Shown here piece after piece: positions 52,494-63,757 of a stretch of DNA of 64,000 bases (position 1 is the first letter of the stretch; each line of letters starts with the position of its first letter). The stretch comes from Dothistroma septosporum (Eukaryota; Ascomycota; Dothideomycetes; Mycosphaerellales; Mycosphaerellaceae). The notes beneath the pieces were generated by a model. That model saw only the letters and a list, made by a program, of their open reading frames with translations, did no database searches and had not been told where the DNA came from. The position numbers were made by a program, and so were the translations under genes. The stretch spans positions 496,001 to 560,000 of the forward strand of contig NBZP02000048.1 in NCBI GenBank assembly GCA_002236755.2. Reading direction: 5' to 3'.

Positions 52494-53024
52494 CGATGTG
52501 CCTGAAATGTATTTGCCTGATATACTTGCGAGCGAGGCGTTGGTGGAATGCTTGCATCTGTAGATAGACTCCGTGCGCGACCCGAATGGATGACACTGTA
52601 TGCCTCAGGCGCTCTTCGGAGCTGTCCATGTCTTGCAAGTCTTGCAAAGCGGACTGTGCTACATTTACCACAGCTGACGCCGATGCAGCGTTGCTGCCTT
52701 CTGTGAACATTCACATGCTCGAGCGCAATCGTGTGAGCGTGTTCGATTTCGTTACGCGAATTCCGGTGAGTGGCTTGCAAGGCGGAATGCTGCAGCTTTG
52801 AGAAAGTACAGCTGCCAGTCATGGTGATACTGCCTAGCTCCCCTCTCAGCCACTACATGTTGAAAGACGTGACACCACTCGAAGAGCTGTCCGACTGCAT
52901 CATGCTGGCAGCAATGCTGCCTGAAGCTATGCCTTCAGCTCACCGGTCAAGCCTGCCGATAAAAGGGCGCAGCTCGTTTCCCTCCATCCTCATCCTGCTT
53001 CAGAGTACGTCTCGCTTCGATAGT
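52494..53024. other. Intergenic
   Basis: 3' flank of ZRG17 and promoter of the AAA gene. The AAA frame is open back to 52770 with no conserved content. Nothing else recognised. Confidence 0.4.
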
Positions 53025-55800
53025 ATGGCTTCCAGGAACGTCAGAAAGATTGATGAGGATGATGTCGGCCCTTCACCTTCAGCCAGTGGAGCATCTCCGC
53101 CGGTGGTTGTCAGCGCTGCCATCATCATAGAGAACCTGGTCGAGCGAATAGAGAAGTTAGAACGTACGGCTCGTCAGCGATCATGTGGTGACCTCGAGAG
53201 CGAAACTGCGAGTGACAACGAAGACGAGTCGCGCTGTAAGTCGCACATTGACCAAAAGAAGTATGAACACGATGCAGAGCGTAGAGACGACGACATCGAG
53301 AAGGAAGATGCTTCCAACGAAGCCGACCCACGAGCGTTGATCAAGAAGCTGTACGAAGGCAAGTCCAAGTGCAAGTGCTGCACCAACTGGGTCCCCAAGT
53401 TTCCAAAAGGTATCGAGAAGCCAACGGAGCAAACCAAGGAGAGCTGGCGCTGCGCTGCGGTACTTCTGCGCTACAAGAAGTCCCACAGCGTCTTGGAAGA
53501 AATCCTTTCCAGCTTCACTCAGTCACTATCCAGAGCCTGCACCTGAGGAAGCTTGCCCAGATAGTGCTGGCCGTTTACCCGGCGAGTGATACCAGCCCGC
53601 AGAAGTTGGTTTTCAAAGCACCATTCTGGCCCTTCTACCACAGCTGGAACCACCTCAAGAAGTACAGGGCGTCGATTCTGCATCGCTCGGACGACTACGA
53701 AGAGACCGAACATGTCAACACTCTCCGTGATGTGCTCAACCAGGAGCTGCGCGATGCGCCTACCACTTCGGAGGATCTTGCCGCGAACGGCAATATCGAT
53801 TTCGACCTCTTTTGGACCATCTTTCCACCAGGCTGCGTCGCTTTCGAGCGCACCGGGACCGTTGATCGATGGTATCTGGTCACAGACTGCGAGGAAGGTG
53901 CCACCAAGAGAAGCGAATCGAACAACTTGCTGTTGCATCTTGCATATCTCGACTACGATGGTGAAATGTACGGACGGGCAAAACCAAGACATACATGTTC
54001 GGCTTCAAGGATGTCCGACGCATCTTAGAGCTCAAGCTTGTCCCAGGGAGTACTGACAGGGCGCTGACGAAGTCATCGACCGTCTGATTGAGCGAGGCAA
54101 TAAAGCCAAGTCCCTGGTCGCTGGATCGTACGAGGCCTACCGTGGCTTCATCGACAACCACAAATCCGAGCCTTGGATTGACGGTCGTGTCATGATTGAC
54201 ACAACGGAGTACTACAAGAATATGTCGTCGCGATACTTCGTTGCCAGCCTTTACCCCATCGGACTTCGACCTATTGTTCCCGCGGGAGAGGTTTGTCTCG
54301 CTGGCACAGACGGTGATGATGTGGCCAAGAATACCGTGATCGAGGGTATCCACATGGTACCACCGCCGCCCGTTGCCGGCGAGCTCGGCGACCCCTTTTC
54401 CGGCCTCAATTTTGGTGATATGCCGCCAATGCCACCCATACCGCACTCACCGCCAGGTCCCTCGAAGAGTAAGAAGAAAGGTAAAAAGCAGGGCAAATAC
54501 CCCACCGTAAATGACTTCCAGTGGGGTTTCGAGCCAGAGCCGATGCCTGACGAAGAGGGACGTGGCACGGAGCCTGCCGTCTCCACTTCGATGGAAGTGA
54601 TGCACAGCTGGACTACCAAAGTCTTTGGTATCGAGCCTGAGGCCTTCTGTCCTCCTACAATCACTGGCTACTGTCTTACCACAAAGGTATGGACTTCTTT
54701 CGCTGTCGACAGCGTTTACGACACCGAGTGGAACGATGTTGCGTTTGAGAAGCTTGTGATGCGCCGGCCACGCAAGCGGTCGTTGAAGGCGCTTGTGCAA
54801 GAACACAAGAAGCACAGGAATCTCTCTGACGAGATTTTCCGCGATAAGGGTCAGGGGCTAGTGCTTCTTCTGGCCGGACCTCCTGGTACTGGAAAGACTC
54901 TTACGGCCGAGTCCGTGGCTGATAGGCTACGTCTGCCCTTGTATGCTCTGGATGCAAACCAGCTTGGGAAGTGCAACGACTATGATCCAGACACTATCGA
55001 AGAGGAATTGAACAAGGTGTTCAAATTGGCTGCCACGTGGGACGCAGTGCTCTTGCTGGAAGAAGCTGATGCTTTCTTGGAGCCGCGAGTTGACGATGAT
55101 GATGCTCGCGAAAGGAACAAGCGTATCGCCGGCGAGTTTAGTATCACTCCCCGCCGCTTCATTCCGCTAACCTTTCCGTCTAGCCTTCCTCCGCGTCCTG
55201 GAATACTACAAGGGCATCTTGATCCTCACCACAAATCGCTCTACCCAATTCGACGACGCCCTCTACTCCCGCATCCACCTGACCCTCCGCTTCCCCGAAT
55301 TGGACGAGGGCGCCAAGAAAGCCGTCTGGCGAACCTTCCTCAACCCCGTCACAGTCAACATCACAGAACAAGACTTTGACGACCTCGCACAAGAAGACAT
55401 GAACGGTCGTCAGATCAAGAATGTTGTGAAGATGGCCCGTCTCCTCGCCGAGGCCGAAGACGAGAGCCTCTCAATTGATCATCTTTTGGACGTCATCAGC
55501 GTCATCAATGACTCGGATACGGAGATCAGGGATGTAGATGTTGATGATAGTGCGAGTGAAAGTACGGAGAGGGAGAGTGTCGTGGATGAGAGGAAGAGCG
55601 AGCCCGGCAACCCCGCTGATACGTTTGCCAATATTGGCGAGCCAGAGCCGACTCCGGATCCGGACGGCATCCAGGGTCCCTTTGCGTGGCCAAAATTCTC
55701 AGCCTTTCCAAGCGCTGGTGTCCCGCCGACTGATAAGCATACTATCAAGCTGCCGGCTGGACGCGGGAGTAAATGGAGCTATAGTGTGTCGGTAGGATGA
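53025..55800 (+). pseudogene. Fungal AAA+ ATPase gene with three -1 frameshifts
   Basis: Order of homologous segments: N-terminus from the ATG at 53025, ending WRCAAVLLRYKKS; FQLHSVTIQSLHLRKLAQIV...LDYDGEMYGRAK; TKTYMFGFKDVRRILELKLV; DEVIDRLIERGNKAKSLVAG...AAA core...end. Frame (position mod 3) goes 0, 2, 1, 0, with steps near 53480-53510, 53980 (a run of A) and 54045-54062; each equals the loss of one base and none has room for an intron. The AAA core is intact: Walker A GPPGTGKT at 54876-54899, Walker B AVLLLEEADAFLEP, sensor LILTTNRSTQFDDAL. A last intron at 55132..55183 joins NKRIA to FLRVLEYYKG and is best read as GC-AG. The family is fungal, with an N-terminal regulatory region and a C-terminal ATPase. 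Either a recent pseudogene or indel errors in the assembly. Confidence 0.75.
55132..55183 (+). other. Probable GC-AG intron (52 bp)
   Basis: Donor G|GCGAGT, branch CCGCTAACC, acceptor CCGTCTAG. It gives the family-length linker ERN-KRIAAF-LRVLEYY. The alternative canonical donor GTATCA at 55141 also keeps the phase but leaves a 43-bp intron and adds three residues to the linker. Confidence 0.5.
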
Positions 55801-56113
55801 GGAGGACGGTATGCGTCGGTGGGGGATTTCATCGGTACTAGAAAGGAACGAAGAGCAAAGGAGATGGAGAGGAAATACAGAAAACTTGGCATCTGTCATT
55901 CTGTCGACTCGACTCATCAGCATTTCGGGCATTTTGGGGCGTACGATAAAGGTAATGAAAGCATATTGTCAATTCTGCCCAGTTTTCAGGGGCCCCATCC
56001 ATGAAGTTTCCACAGCTACAGGTGCCCAGGCACCTTTCCCCTGCGTACTGCGCTTGACTTGGTCGCGAAACACACACCTCCCAGCCTCCTCTCTTTCCTC
56101 ACCCATGGCGCCC

Positions 56114-56893
56114 CTACTCCTCAGCCCCAAACCCAGCCGGCGAGAACCCCACAACGACCTCATCGCCACTCTTCCTCCTCTGCCGTCCCCTCTCCCTAGC
56201 AACAACCCCATTCTCCCTCTTCGCCTCCTCCAGTTCCCCCAGTACAACCTTGACCTTCAAATCCCTCGCCTTCGCGACCCGTTTCAACGCCTCCTGGATT
56301 TTCGAATGCACCTCCCGGCGAGTGATGCTCCAGGGTCTGAGCTGATGGCACGAGTCGGTTATTTCTTGGACGGTCTGCTGGGATGCGAGGCGAAGGAGGT
56401 CGTCGGCATCACAAAGGGGGGAGGAGAGGTTGTAGGTGAGAATGGAGCCGAAGGCAGGTGCGGTGATGGAGACGATGGGGTCGAGAACGAAGGGGTCATT
56501 CTCTCTCCTGGAGGAGGGAGGAGTCGGTGGTCCGTTGGGTTCTTCATCTGAGTCCTCAAGGGGAAATTCGAAATCGGAGTCGAAGATGAGGACGAAGAGC
56601 TTCGGGGATGTGAGGTTTGAGGGGACAGATGAGAGACCGTGCTCGTCTTCATCGAAGGCTGAGGGAACGGAGGAGAGCTCGCTGTCGGAGTCATTGTCAA
56701 GGTCTATGGGATCTGGTGTGATGTTGAGGATGTCGGCTTCGTACTCGTATGAGGCTGCTGACTCGACGCTCTGTTCGGCTTTGATCGATGGCTCCGACTC
56801 GATGGCTCCGCCGGAAGAGCCTGATTTGAAATATTCGTGAGAGGTATCGAGTCGGATAGGACCCGTGGTGGTTGCGGTCGTGGATAGGCTCAT
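56114..56893 (-). CDS. Hypothetical acidic protein
   Basis: Single exon, 259 aa from the ATG at 56893 (MSLSTTATTTGPIRLDTSHE). The N-terminal 130 residues are very acidic and Ser/Pro-rich (DPIDLDNDSDSELSSVPSAF) and surely disordered; SSVPS occurs twice. The C-terminal half is helical and basic (REVHSKIQEALKRVAKARDL, LGELEEAKRENGVVARERGR) and may form a coiled coil, with KRENG and RQRRK patches that could direct nuclear import. No family recognised. It is convergent with the AAA gene (stop at 55800). The ORF is well above chance length and is supported by its composition, but only moderately. Confidence 0.55.
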   Translation of the reverse strand: MSLSTTATTTGPIRLDTSHEYFKSGSSGGAIESEPSIKAEQSVESAASYEYEADILNITPDPIDLDNDSDSELSSVPSAFDEDEHGLSSVPSNLTSPKLFVLIFDSDFEFPLEDSDEEPNGPPTPPSSRRENDPFVLDPIVSITAPAFGSILTYNLSSPLCDADDLLRLASQQTVQEITDSCHQLRPWSITRREVHSKIQEALKRVAKARDLKVKVVLGELEEAKRENGVVARERGRQRRKSGDEVVVGFSPAGFGAEE

Positions 56894-57455
56894 GCTGTCT
56901 CACATACTCGCTGGACTGGTGATCGAGATCAGAGGAGCTTGTCTTTGGCTCTGCTGATGTCGATGAATGCTTTGATGCCGCTGATAGCTGGTTGCTTGGG
57001 CAGAGCGATGGGCGCGTCGGTACCAAGTGACGACAGACGAGCAGATGCTGGTGGACTTTAGTTCTGTGTTCTGAAATCATCCTTTGTCATGTGTCATCGT
57101 GTTGCAAGTTCTCCACAAGGAGTAGTTCGAGTGAATGTCATGGAGGCGAGTGTACATCGTGGTTGTTTCTTTGGCAAGATCCGGGAATCACTCTCTGGTG
57201 AATGAAAGCCCACCACAGGTCGCCCGTACCCTGAGTCTTCCATCTGTATTCATACCGGCACAGTAGAGAGGTAGTCCGGGCTTGGTTCATCTGGCATTCT
57301 AATGTCGTAACGTGATTTACAGTCGAGTTTGTAACAGCCTACGCTCCAATGACGGCCAGAACGGCAGCAATAATACATATCATAGTCTGGTTGCAGACTC
57401 AGTCGACCGGGTAGAAAACAGAAAGATCAGATCTACACAGTGTTCACACATCTGA
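56894..57455. other. Intergenic
   Basis: Promoter side of the acidic-protein gene and 3' flank of the next leftward gene. Nothing recognised. Confidence 0.4.
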
Positions 57456-60063
57456 TCACCTCCTCCAGAAGGGTTTCTTTCCCTCAATACCTCTCTTAGA
57501 CATGTGGAACTCTGACTGCGGCATCTTGTGGTCCTCACCAAAGGTGAAAGGGTCAAACTCGACCCGTCGATTTGGATCTGAGAGCCTATTGTGCATTGCA
57601 CCAGCTTTGCCTGTGGGCGACGAGCTTGGCCCGCTGGCTCTCATGGTCGTATCTGTTCTCAAGCTCCCTGCGTCTTCGTTGCCAAGCCCCATCGTCCCAA
57701 AGCGCGAATTTGGTCCGTACTCGTCGCCGGTGCTGTTCGTCCGAGGATATGTCGATGCTGACGATACACTTCCTCCAACTTCACTGTCGCGCCGAGAAAG
57801 CTCGGTCGGTGTAGGGAAGGATCTGAAAGACATTGGCTTGTTTCCTGTCGCCACTTGACTCGACAATGCACCAACGCGCCGCTTCTGGGGCTGATCTTGA
57901 CGAAGGCGTACACTGTCCTCGAACTCGCGTTGATCCTTGATTTGTTTGTCTCGTACCATGAAGCGATAGGTCAGCTCTTCATGGAAGCGTCGCTTTCCAG
58001 CAAGGCCTTCATGCTTGAAGTTAAGCAACAGAAATTCGGTAGATTTGGAAGGTATCTTCCCGAACTCAGGACCATGAGGTAGCCGTAGAGGAAAGATGTC
58101 GAAGGTATTAGGGTTTAGTGTTCCATTCAGATTCACGTCAGAGTATAGCACACGGACCGGAAACGTCTTCTTCGTCTCGCTCTTGAGAACAAGGTTGGCA
58201 CATCCGTCGTAGTTGTTGTGGCATCTGCAAAGGCTTGGGTCGACGTAGATACCAGGCTCAAGGTTAACGAAAATTACAGCAAACTTGCTTCCTTTCTTGC
58301 TATCAGCAAGTAGAGTAAAGATGACCAGTGATGGTAGCTTGATTCTATCAGCCTCCCAACCGCCGATAGTGGCATCGATGTTGCTCGTGGGCGCAAGCGA
58401 CGGGCTCACACTGTCGTGTCGAGAAAGTCCGGTTTCTGACGCAGGGGCTGGCGGCGCTGACGTTAGGCGCTCTCTATCTGCCGATGCGAAGCTGGCGGGC
58501 AAGACTATCGGCTCTTGCCACAGTTGTATGCGTCCCACGGTGGGATCCCCTTCCGGACCGCTCAAGGAAGTGGCATCCTTGTTGAACTGGCATCGAATGC
58601 TTTGCTGATCGTGAGGAACATCGTAACCCATCAATGCCGTTTGGAACTTGCAGAGGTTCTCAAAAGTATCGAACTTGTAGAGCATCTCTTCGTTGCGCGA
58701 GAAGACAGCCACTTCGAGGCAAGGGTTGACCAGGGTTGGCAAGGCGTACCGTGGAATCAACTTGTCCTCTTTCACAGATACCTGCTGTGGGATGACGACC
58801 TTCTGTTCCGGCGTCAAGGATGGAACAGTCTGCAACACAATACGAATGTTCTCATTGGAGCTCTTGAAGACAGTGACCATTTCTGATGACGATTGTTCGC
58901 TCGAGGCCAGATCAATGACTGCAACTTTTTCTTCGTTTGCTCGGACCATGAGCGGGTGTGGCTGACTGTATTCGACCGTGCGTGTACTCGGCGTGCTTGG
59001 CCAGATACGAAAGCACGACTCTGGCAGATCCAACAGAACGCTTTCGTCGAAAGAGATTAGTTCACCAGGCTGACGAGTCTGGGACGAAATGGCCTGTTCG
59101 ATCTGGTTAATAGCTCTCTTGTAATAAAACCCTGGTCGGGCTAGGTAGTACTCTTTGCCTCGTTTCAGGCTTGTCAAAAGCCAACGTGCTTTCAAGAACT
59201 GCAAGTACTTCTCAGGCGTCTGATCAGGGCCCTCATGACTCGCCTCGAAATGATGAAGAAGTGCATCGAAGCCTTGTGGCAGAGGGACGTCCGATTGGAC
59301 ACCAGGTGGAGCGTCTACAAGGATGAAGTCTTGCAGGCGCTGGGCAATACGAGTGCTCACAGTGTGGGCATCGACGGAGGATGTGAGATCTGATGCACCG
59401 CGACCAGCGACATGACCCAGCCAAGATGCGCGAAAGCGATTCAATTCGACTTGAATTTCCCGCGACACCTGTAGGTTCTGCTCCGATAGGGCAAGAATGT
59501 CGTCAACTTTGGCATCGATGTCGGTGAGCAGGTTGATAGACAGTCGATCAAGCACAAGCCTGATCTTCTCAGAGTGGAAATGCAGTCGCCGACGCAAAAG
59601 ATCGACTCTTGGCTCCTGCTGCGAGAGATTGTAGTGCAGGTTTTCCCAGACATTGCTGCATCTCTGACGGAAGTGTCTGTTTTGGTCCAAAAGAGTTTCG
59701 CATTCCTTCAAGGTCGCCAGGAAGTTGCCAACGATGGCCTTTCTCTCGTTCTCAAAGTCCTCGCCGAGGGGTTCGTACGGCTGGACTCCCAACACTGGTC
59801 CACGATTCTGGTAACGGCGCTGAGCATTCATCAGAGCCTCGTTCAGTCTCTCGAGCAGATATCGGAAGTTGAAAATGTCGTTCTGGAAGTTCTTGTACCG
59901 TACGTCTGGTCGCGATTGTCAGCTTCTTCTTTCATCAAGGCATCACAATCGAGGGCATCAAATGCTCACCTGCTCTGTTTTCATCGACGAAGCCCCACTG
60001 ATATATTTGCCAGGCGACCTTTAGTCCTAAGATCACGTCACTGCCACCAATACCGAAAGACAT
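57456..60063 (-). CDS. Protein with STAND-like fungal N-terminal domain
   Basis: Two exons, 60063..59970 and 59905..57456, give 847 aa. The 64-bp intron (GTGAGC...GACCAG, branch GCTGAC) adds MSFGIGGSDVILGLKVAWQI, the typical start of the fungal N-terminal domain found on STAND NTPases. Residues 1-250 are helical with coiled-coil character (RHFRQRCSNVWENLHYNLSQ, DAKVDDILALSEQNLQVSRE). The middle, about 300-660, is strand-rich (VVIPQQVSVKEDKLIPRYAL, FAVIFVNLEPGIYVDPSLCR) and may be two PH-like or beta domains. The C-terminus is Ser/Arg-rich and disordered. No NACHT, NB-ARC or kinase domain, so it is not a STAND NTPase itself. Function unknown; signalling or scaffold role inferred. Confidence 0.8.
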
Positions 60064-60663
60064 TGCAGTCAGTATTGTCGTGTCCAGCCCGAGTGGTGCA
60101 AGGAAATTATATTGAAGATGGTCTTTTGGCTTCGGTACCAGAAGACCTCACGACTGCCTGTAGTCGACGAGGCCGTTGACCCTACACGGTAATGAAAGGT
60201 CAGTGTCATGAAAAAGAGTCAGCGTTGATCCGGTAGAGACAAATCGGTGGAAAGGTGACCGGCAATGGGCCCCAGAGCCAGGTCGCTCGCGTGCTCAAGA
60301 ACATGAAATGCGGCCTCACACATCATGCATGCTGCATTATCGATGGCGGCGGCAGTGCGCATCCCGTTTCGGATGGATGTATTCGCTTGTTGATCAGCTG
60401 ATAATCTCCTATTGGTGCAGTCTGGCGCGGGAATATCAGCCGCGACGCCATGCCGCTTTTACTCCAGTCAAAGCACGTGCCAAGCATGTGCAGGCCTGCG
60501 GGGGGCGCACGATACCGGTGAGCACTGCCTGGTGTGTTTGCCTTGAGCTTGTGTGCCCGAGGCGCAGCAAGGTATTGGTGGTGTGGTCAAAAGCACATGG
60601 AAAGGAGCTCTTCGATATCCTTAACTTCTGCGCCGCTAGTACTGCGTTTCGTCCACATCAACG
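60064..60663. other. Divergent intergenic
   Basis: 600 bases shared by the STAND-like protein gene and the permease gene. No motif assigned. Confidence 0.4.
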
Positions 60664-62758
60664 ATGCCTCTCAATGCTAATGAAGAAGCCTTGATGGGCA
60701 AACCATCGACAGCGGATATTGACTATATGCACCAGAGAGTCGAGTATGCACCCGAAGAACGAAGCAAAATCGGGAAGTGGACACTGGTAGCGTTGATCTT
60801 GAACCGAACGATCGGCTCAGGCATCTTCTTGACACCACATCGTAAGCAAGATTCGAAGATCAAGAGCTTTTCCACGAGACTCTGATGGAGCTCAGCGTGG
60901 CTAAAGAACCGCAATAATGTTGAGATCTTGACTGATAGGTGATGTAGGGGTCCTCACTGGAGTTGGTTGTGTCGGCGGTGCGCTTTGTCTCTGGGTCTTG
61001 GGAGCTCTCATCTCGATATGCGGCCTCTACGTCTGGTTAGAATGCGGCTTATCGATGCCACAGCGAAGAGTGCGAGGTGAGACCGAGCCTCGAGGTGTGC
61101 CACGCTCAGGTGGCGATAAGAATTACCTCGAGTTCATGTTCCCAGATCGTGGACTCCGGCTCCCGCACTTCAGGACAACTTGTTCGTTCTCGATCATGTT
61201 CCTATTGATGTATAATCTTTCCGGTAACGCGATATCTTTCGCGATTCAGGTTATGACAGCTTCAGGACACTACGATCGCAACTCTGGGGATCTGCCTCCT
61301 CGAGGCATCGTCATTGGAATAGCCATAGCCGCACTGAGCTTGGTGGTCTTGCTTCACGCTTTCTCCCGAAATATTGGTATCTTCATCAACAACGGCTTCG
61401 CTATCATCAAAGTGGGCCTCCTGATGACTATCATCTGCCTGGGGATTGCGAAGGCAGCTGGCAAATTTGGCGGCCCTGGCGACGTCGTCCGGAACAACTT
61501 TACCAGGGATGTCTGGCAGACGCAAAGGAAAGACGTTGGGTCTTGGTCGAACTCGCTGCTGTTGTGCATGTACGCTTTCTCTGGGTACGAACAGCCATTT
61601 TATGTCCTCGCCGAGACGAAAAGCCCCCGCAAAAACTTCCCAGGATACACATTGGTCGCCATGATCATTGCCGCGGTCCTGTTTGTTCTCGTCAACATTA
61701 GCTATCTCCTGGTGGTCGACAAGAGCGAAGTCTTACCAGAGCAGGGCGGCATACCGGATAGCTTCGACCTAGCAACGCTGTTCTTCAACAATCTCTGGGA
61801 GAAAGACCACCAGAGCGCCGCACGGGCCATGGCTGCAGTCATAGCTGTCTGCATCTTCGGCAATCTATGGGTAATGACATTCACAGCCGCCAGGGTGAAG
61901 CAGGAGATTGCCAAAGAAGGCATCCTGCCCTTTTCGCTGATGATCGCCACGTCTTACCGAACACCATATGGAATGCTCAAGAGAGCCTTCGCTCGGGACG
62001 CTCGCTTAGATGAGCCAGTAGAGCGAGCTCCAACCGCGGCTTTCGGTCTCCATTGGCTAACGTCAGTCGTGCTCATCGCCGTCACAGCACCCATACTTGA
62101 TCCACGAAGGACCTATTCGATCCTGATCTCGCTCTACTCGTACACGATTATCCTGATCCTCGGGTTCTGGGTGTCGTTCGGACTAATACTGACCAAGTTC
62201 CGCAAGTCTCACTGGCACTGGCAGGAACGTCGACGATACCGCCCTTGGATGTCACCAGTCCACGCAATCTTGTATTGCAGTGCCACAGCTTTCATGCTCG
62301 TAGCGGCATTTGTTCCGTCGCAGCGTGGTTCGCCTTTCCACCAGTCGGTCACTGGCATCCCGTGGTACATCATTCCTGCCATAGGCATCACAGCTCCATT
62401 GTGGGGCTTACTGTGGTATGGAGGTTTCAAATTCTACGAGTCCAGGATCAGGTGTCGGCAACTCGTCGTGTCCAGGGAAGCGTATTGGGCTCGGGACCCG
62501 GGCTGTCCCGGGGAGTACGTTCAATTAGCAGAAATCATTGACCATACCTGGGAGGTAGCGACTCGAGACGACATGTCTGATGAGTTCGAGAAGCCTGGTG
62601 CGGCATTGCTTGAGGCACGAGGCATGCCAGTCATACAGATGGCGAGCCCCATTAGTGGCGACGCAGGTGATGACCAGCTGTTTGAAGGAGGGAAGGCAGG
62701 AGGTCGTGTACGAGGTCAGGACATAGATATTGCCAGGCGTCTTTCAGATAGCTTCTGA
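60664..62758 (+). CDS. Amino-acid permease, APC superfamily (LAT/MUP1-like)
   Basis: Two exons, 60664..60841 and 60939..62758, give 665 aa. The 97-bp intron (GTAAGC...CTGATAG) joins NRTIGSGIFLTPH-R-DVGVL, keeping the APC substrate-binding motif GSGIF in helix 1. Twelve transmembrane helices follow in the usual layout; the conserved loop GETEPRGVPRSGGDKNYLEF after helix 2 marks the fungal LAT-like group (with high-affinity methionine permease Mup1 and its relatives). Other blocks: SGYEQPFYVLAETKSPRKNF and VMTFTAARVKQEIAKEGILP. The cytosolic C-terminus of about 100 residues is acidic and lysine-poor near the end. It imports amino acids across the plasma membrane; substrate specificity cannot be read from sequence. 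Confidence 0.9.
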
Positions 62759-63091
62759 TCTACTCTCCGGAAACGGGCAGCATCACGGACGGGGTCGAGG
62801 AACGTGTTGTTGTGAGTCCCAAAGCCGAGATGACGACAAGACCTATGTCCAGGTGTCCCAGAACTTAAAGAGTCGAGGCGCGAGTTGAGAACACCGAAAC
62901 GCGAATTCTGCTCGTGTTCATTCTCCTCCACATCGTCGTTGGGCGTCCTCTAGATTTATTCCTCGATCGTCATCCACGAAATCTGTTGAACTCGTGTGAG
63001 CGCATCTCAACGAGACACGCATCTGAAGCTATCTATGAGAGTATCTACAGTTGCAGCCAGTCACATTTTGTTTGAATTACATTGCTGTGTC
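62759..63091. other. Convergent 3' intergenic
   Basis: Spacer between the permease gene and the leftward GPI-type gene. Nothing recognised. Confidence 0.4.
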
Positions 63092-63757
63092 TCACAGCCA
63101 CAGAGTCAGGGCAATCGTGACAGACAGACCAAGGACCAAGCTGGGCAAGCCGGATGCCGTGCTTGCACTCGAATGGGAGCCCGTACCAGTAGCACCCGTG
63201 CTGCTAGAAGTATCGGTACTGGGCGACGTGGTAGCTCCGGTTGATGTGCTGTTCGTCGTGGAGGTCTCGACCACTCCGTTCGTGAGGTTTGTCTCTAAAC
63301 AGCCAAAAGGTCTCCCGGTGGCAGTATTGTTGAATGACAGTCTGAATCGCGCATCGAGGTTTGAAACAGTGTAGATGTCCTGAGGCAGCATGTCCAAGAC
63401 GCGCTGCGGAATCTCAATGTTCGAGGTCAAAACAATCTGTCCTGGACTCGAAGGGCAAAGGGCAGCTATCCCCGAAGAGCAAGGATCTTGTCTGAAGAGC
63501 GAAGTGTCGTTGCCGTTGATGATGATTGAGAAATCAAGTGTATCATTGCCGCTGAACGTGCTCTCGCCGTCGAGAACGAATGCTAATGTCCTGTTGTCGG
63601 GAGTGATGGTAACGTTGAATGTTGAAGCGTTGAATTGGTTGCTGCTTTGACAGTAGTCGAAAGAGGTGCTGCGTAAATAGTCTGCTGCGTAGGCCACGCT
63701 TGGTGTGCACAGGAGTGTGCCAAAGCCTAGGAATATCCGCCACGCTGGAGCCATCAT
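63092..63757 (-). CDS. GPI-anchored surface protein with ML-like domain
   Basis: Single exon, 221 aa from MMAPAWRIFLGFGTLLCTPS (ATG at 63757). The frame opens at 63928 but the extra part is unlike a signal. Signal peptide about 1-25, then a beta-rich domain beginning ADYLRSTSFDYCQSSNQFNA and TFNVTITPDNRTLAFVLDG, which resembles the ML-like (lipid-recognition) N-terminal domain of fungal Flc/TRP-like proteins, with paired cysteines and many N-glycosylation sequons (NAST, NVTI, NRTL, NDTL, NNTA, NLTN). A Ser/Thr-rich spacer (about 165-200) and a hydrophobic C-terminus (LPSLVLGLSVTIALTLWL) form a GPI-attachment signal. It lacks the transmembrane channel part of Flc proteins, so it may be a stand-alone lipid-binding wall protein. 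Confidence 0.75.
   Translation of the reverse strand: MMAPAWRIFLGFGTLLCTPSVAYAADYLRSTSFDYCQSSNQFNASTFNVTITPDNRTLAFVLDGESTFSGNDTLDFSIIINGNDTSLFRQDPCSSGIAALCPSSPGQIVLTSNIEIPQRVLDMLPQDIYTVSNLDARFRLSFNNTATGRPFGCLETNLTNGVVETSTTNSTSTGATTSPSTDTSSSTGATGTGSHSSASTASGLPSLVLGLSVTIALTLWL

Noticed and set aside
53470..54070. Introns explaining the AAA gene frame changes
   Set aside because: Candidate GT...AG pairs are 10-33 bases long, in the wrong phase, or delete conserved residues; only the GC-AG intron at 55132 is credible.
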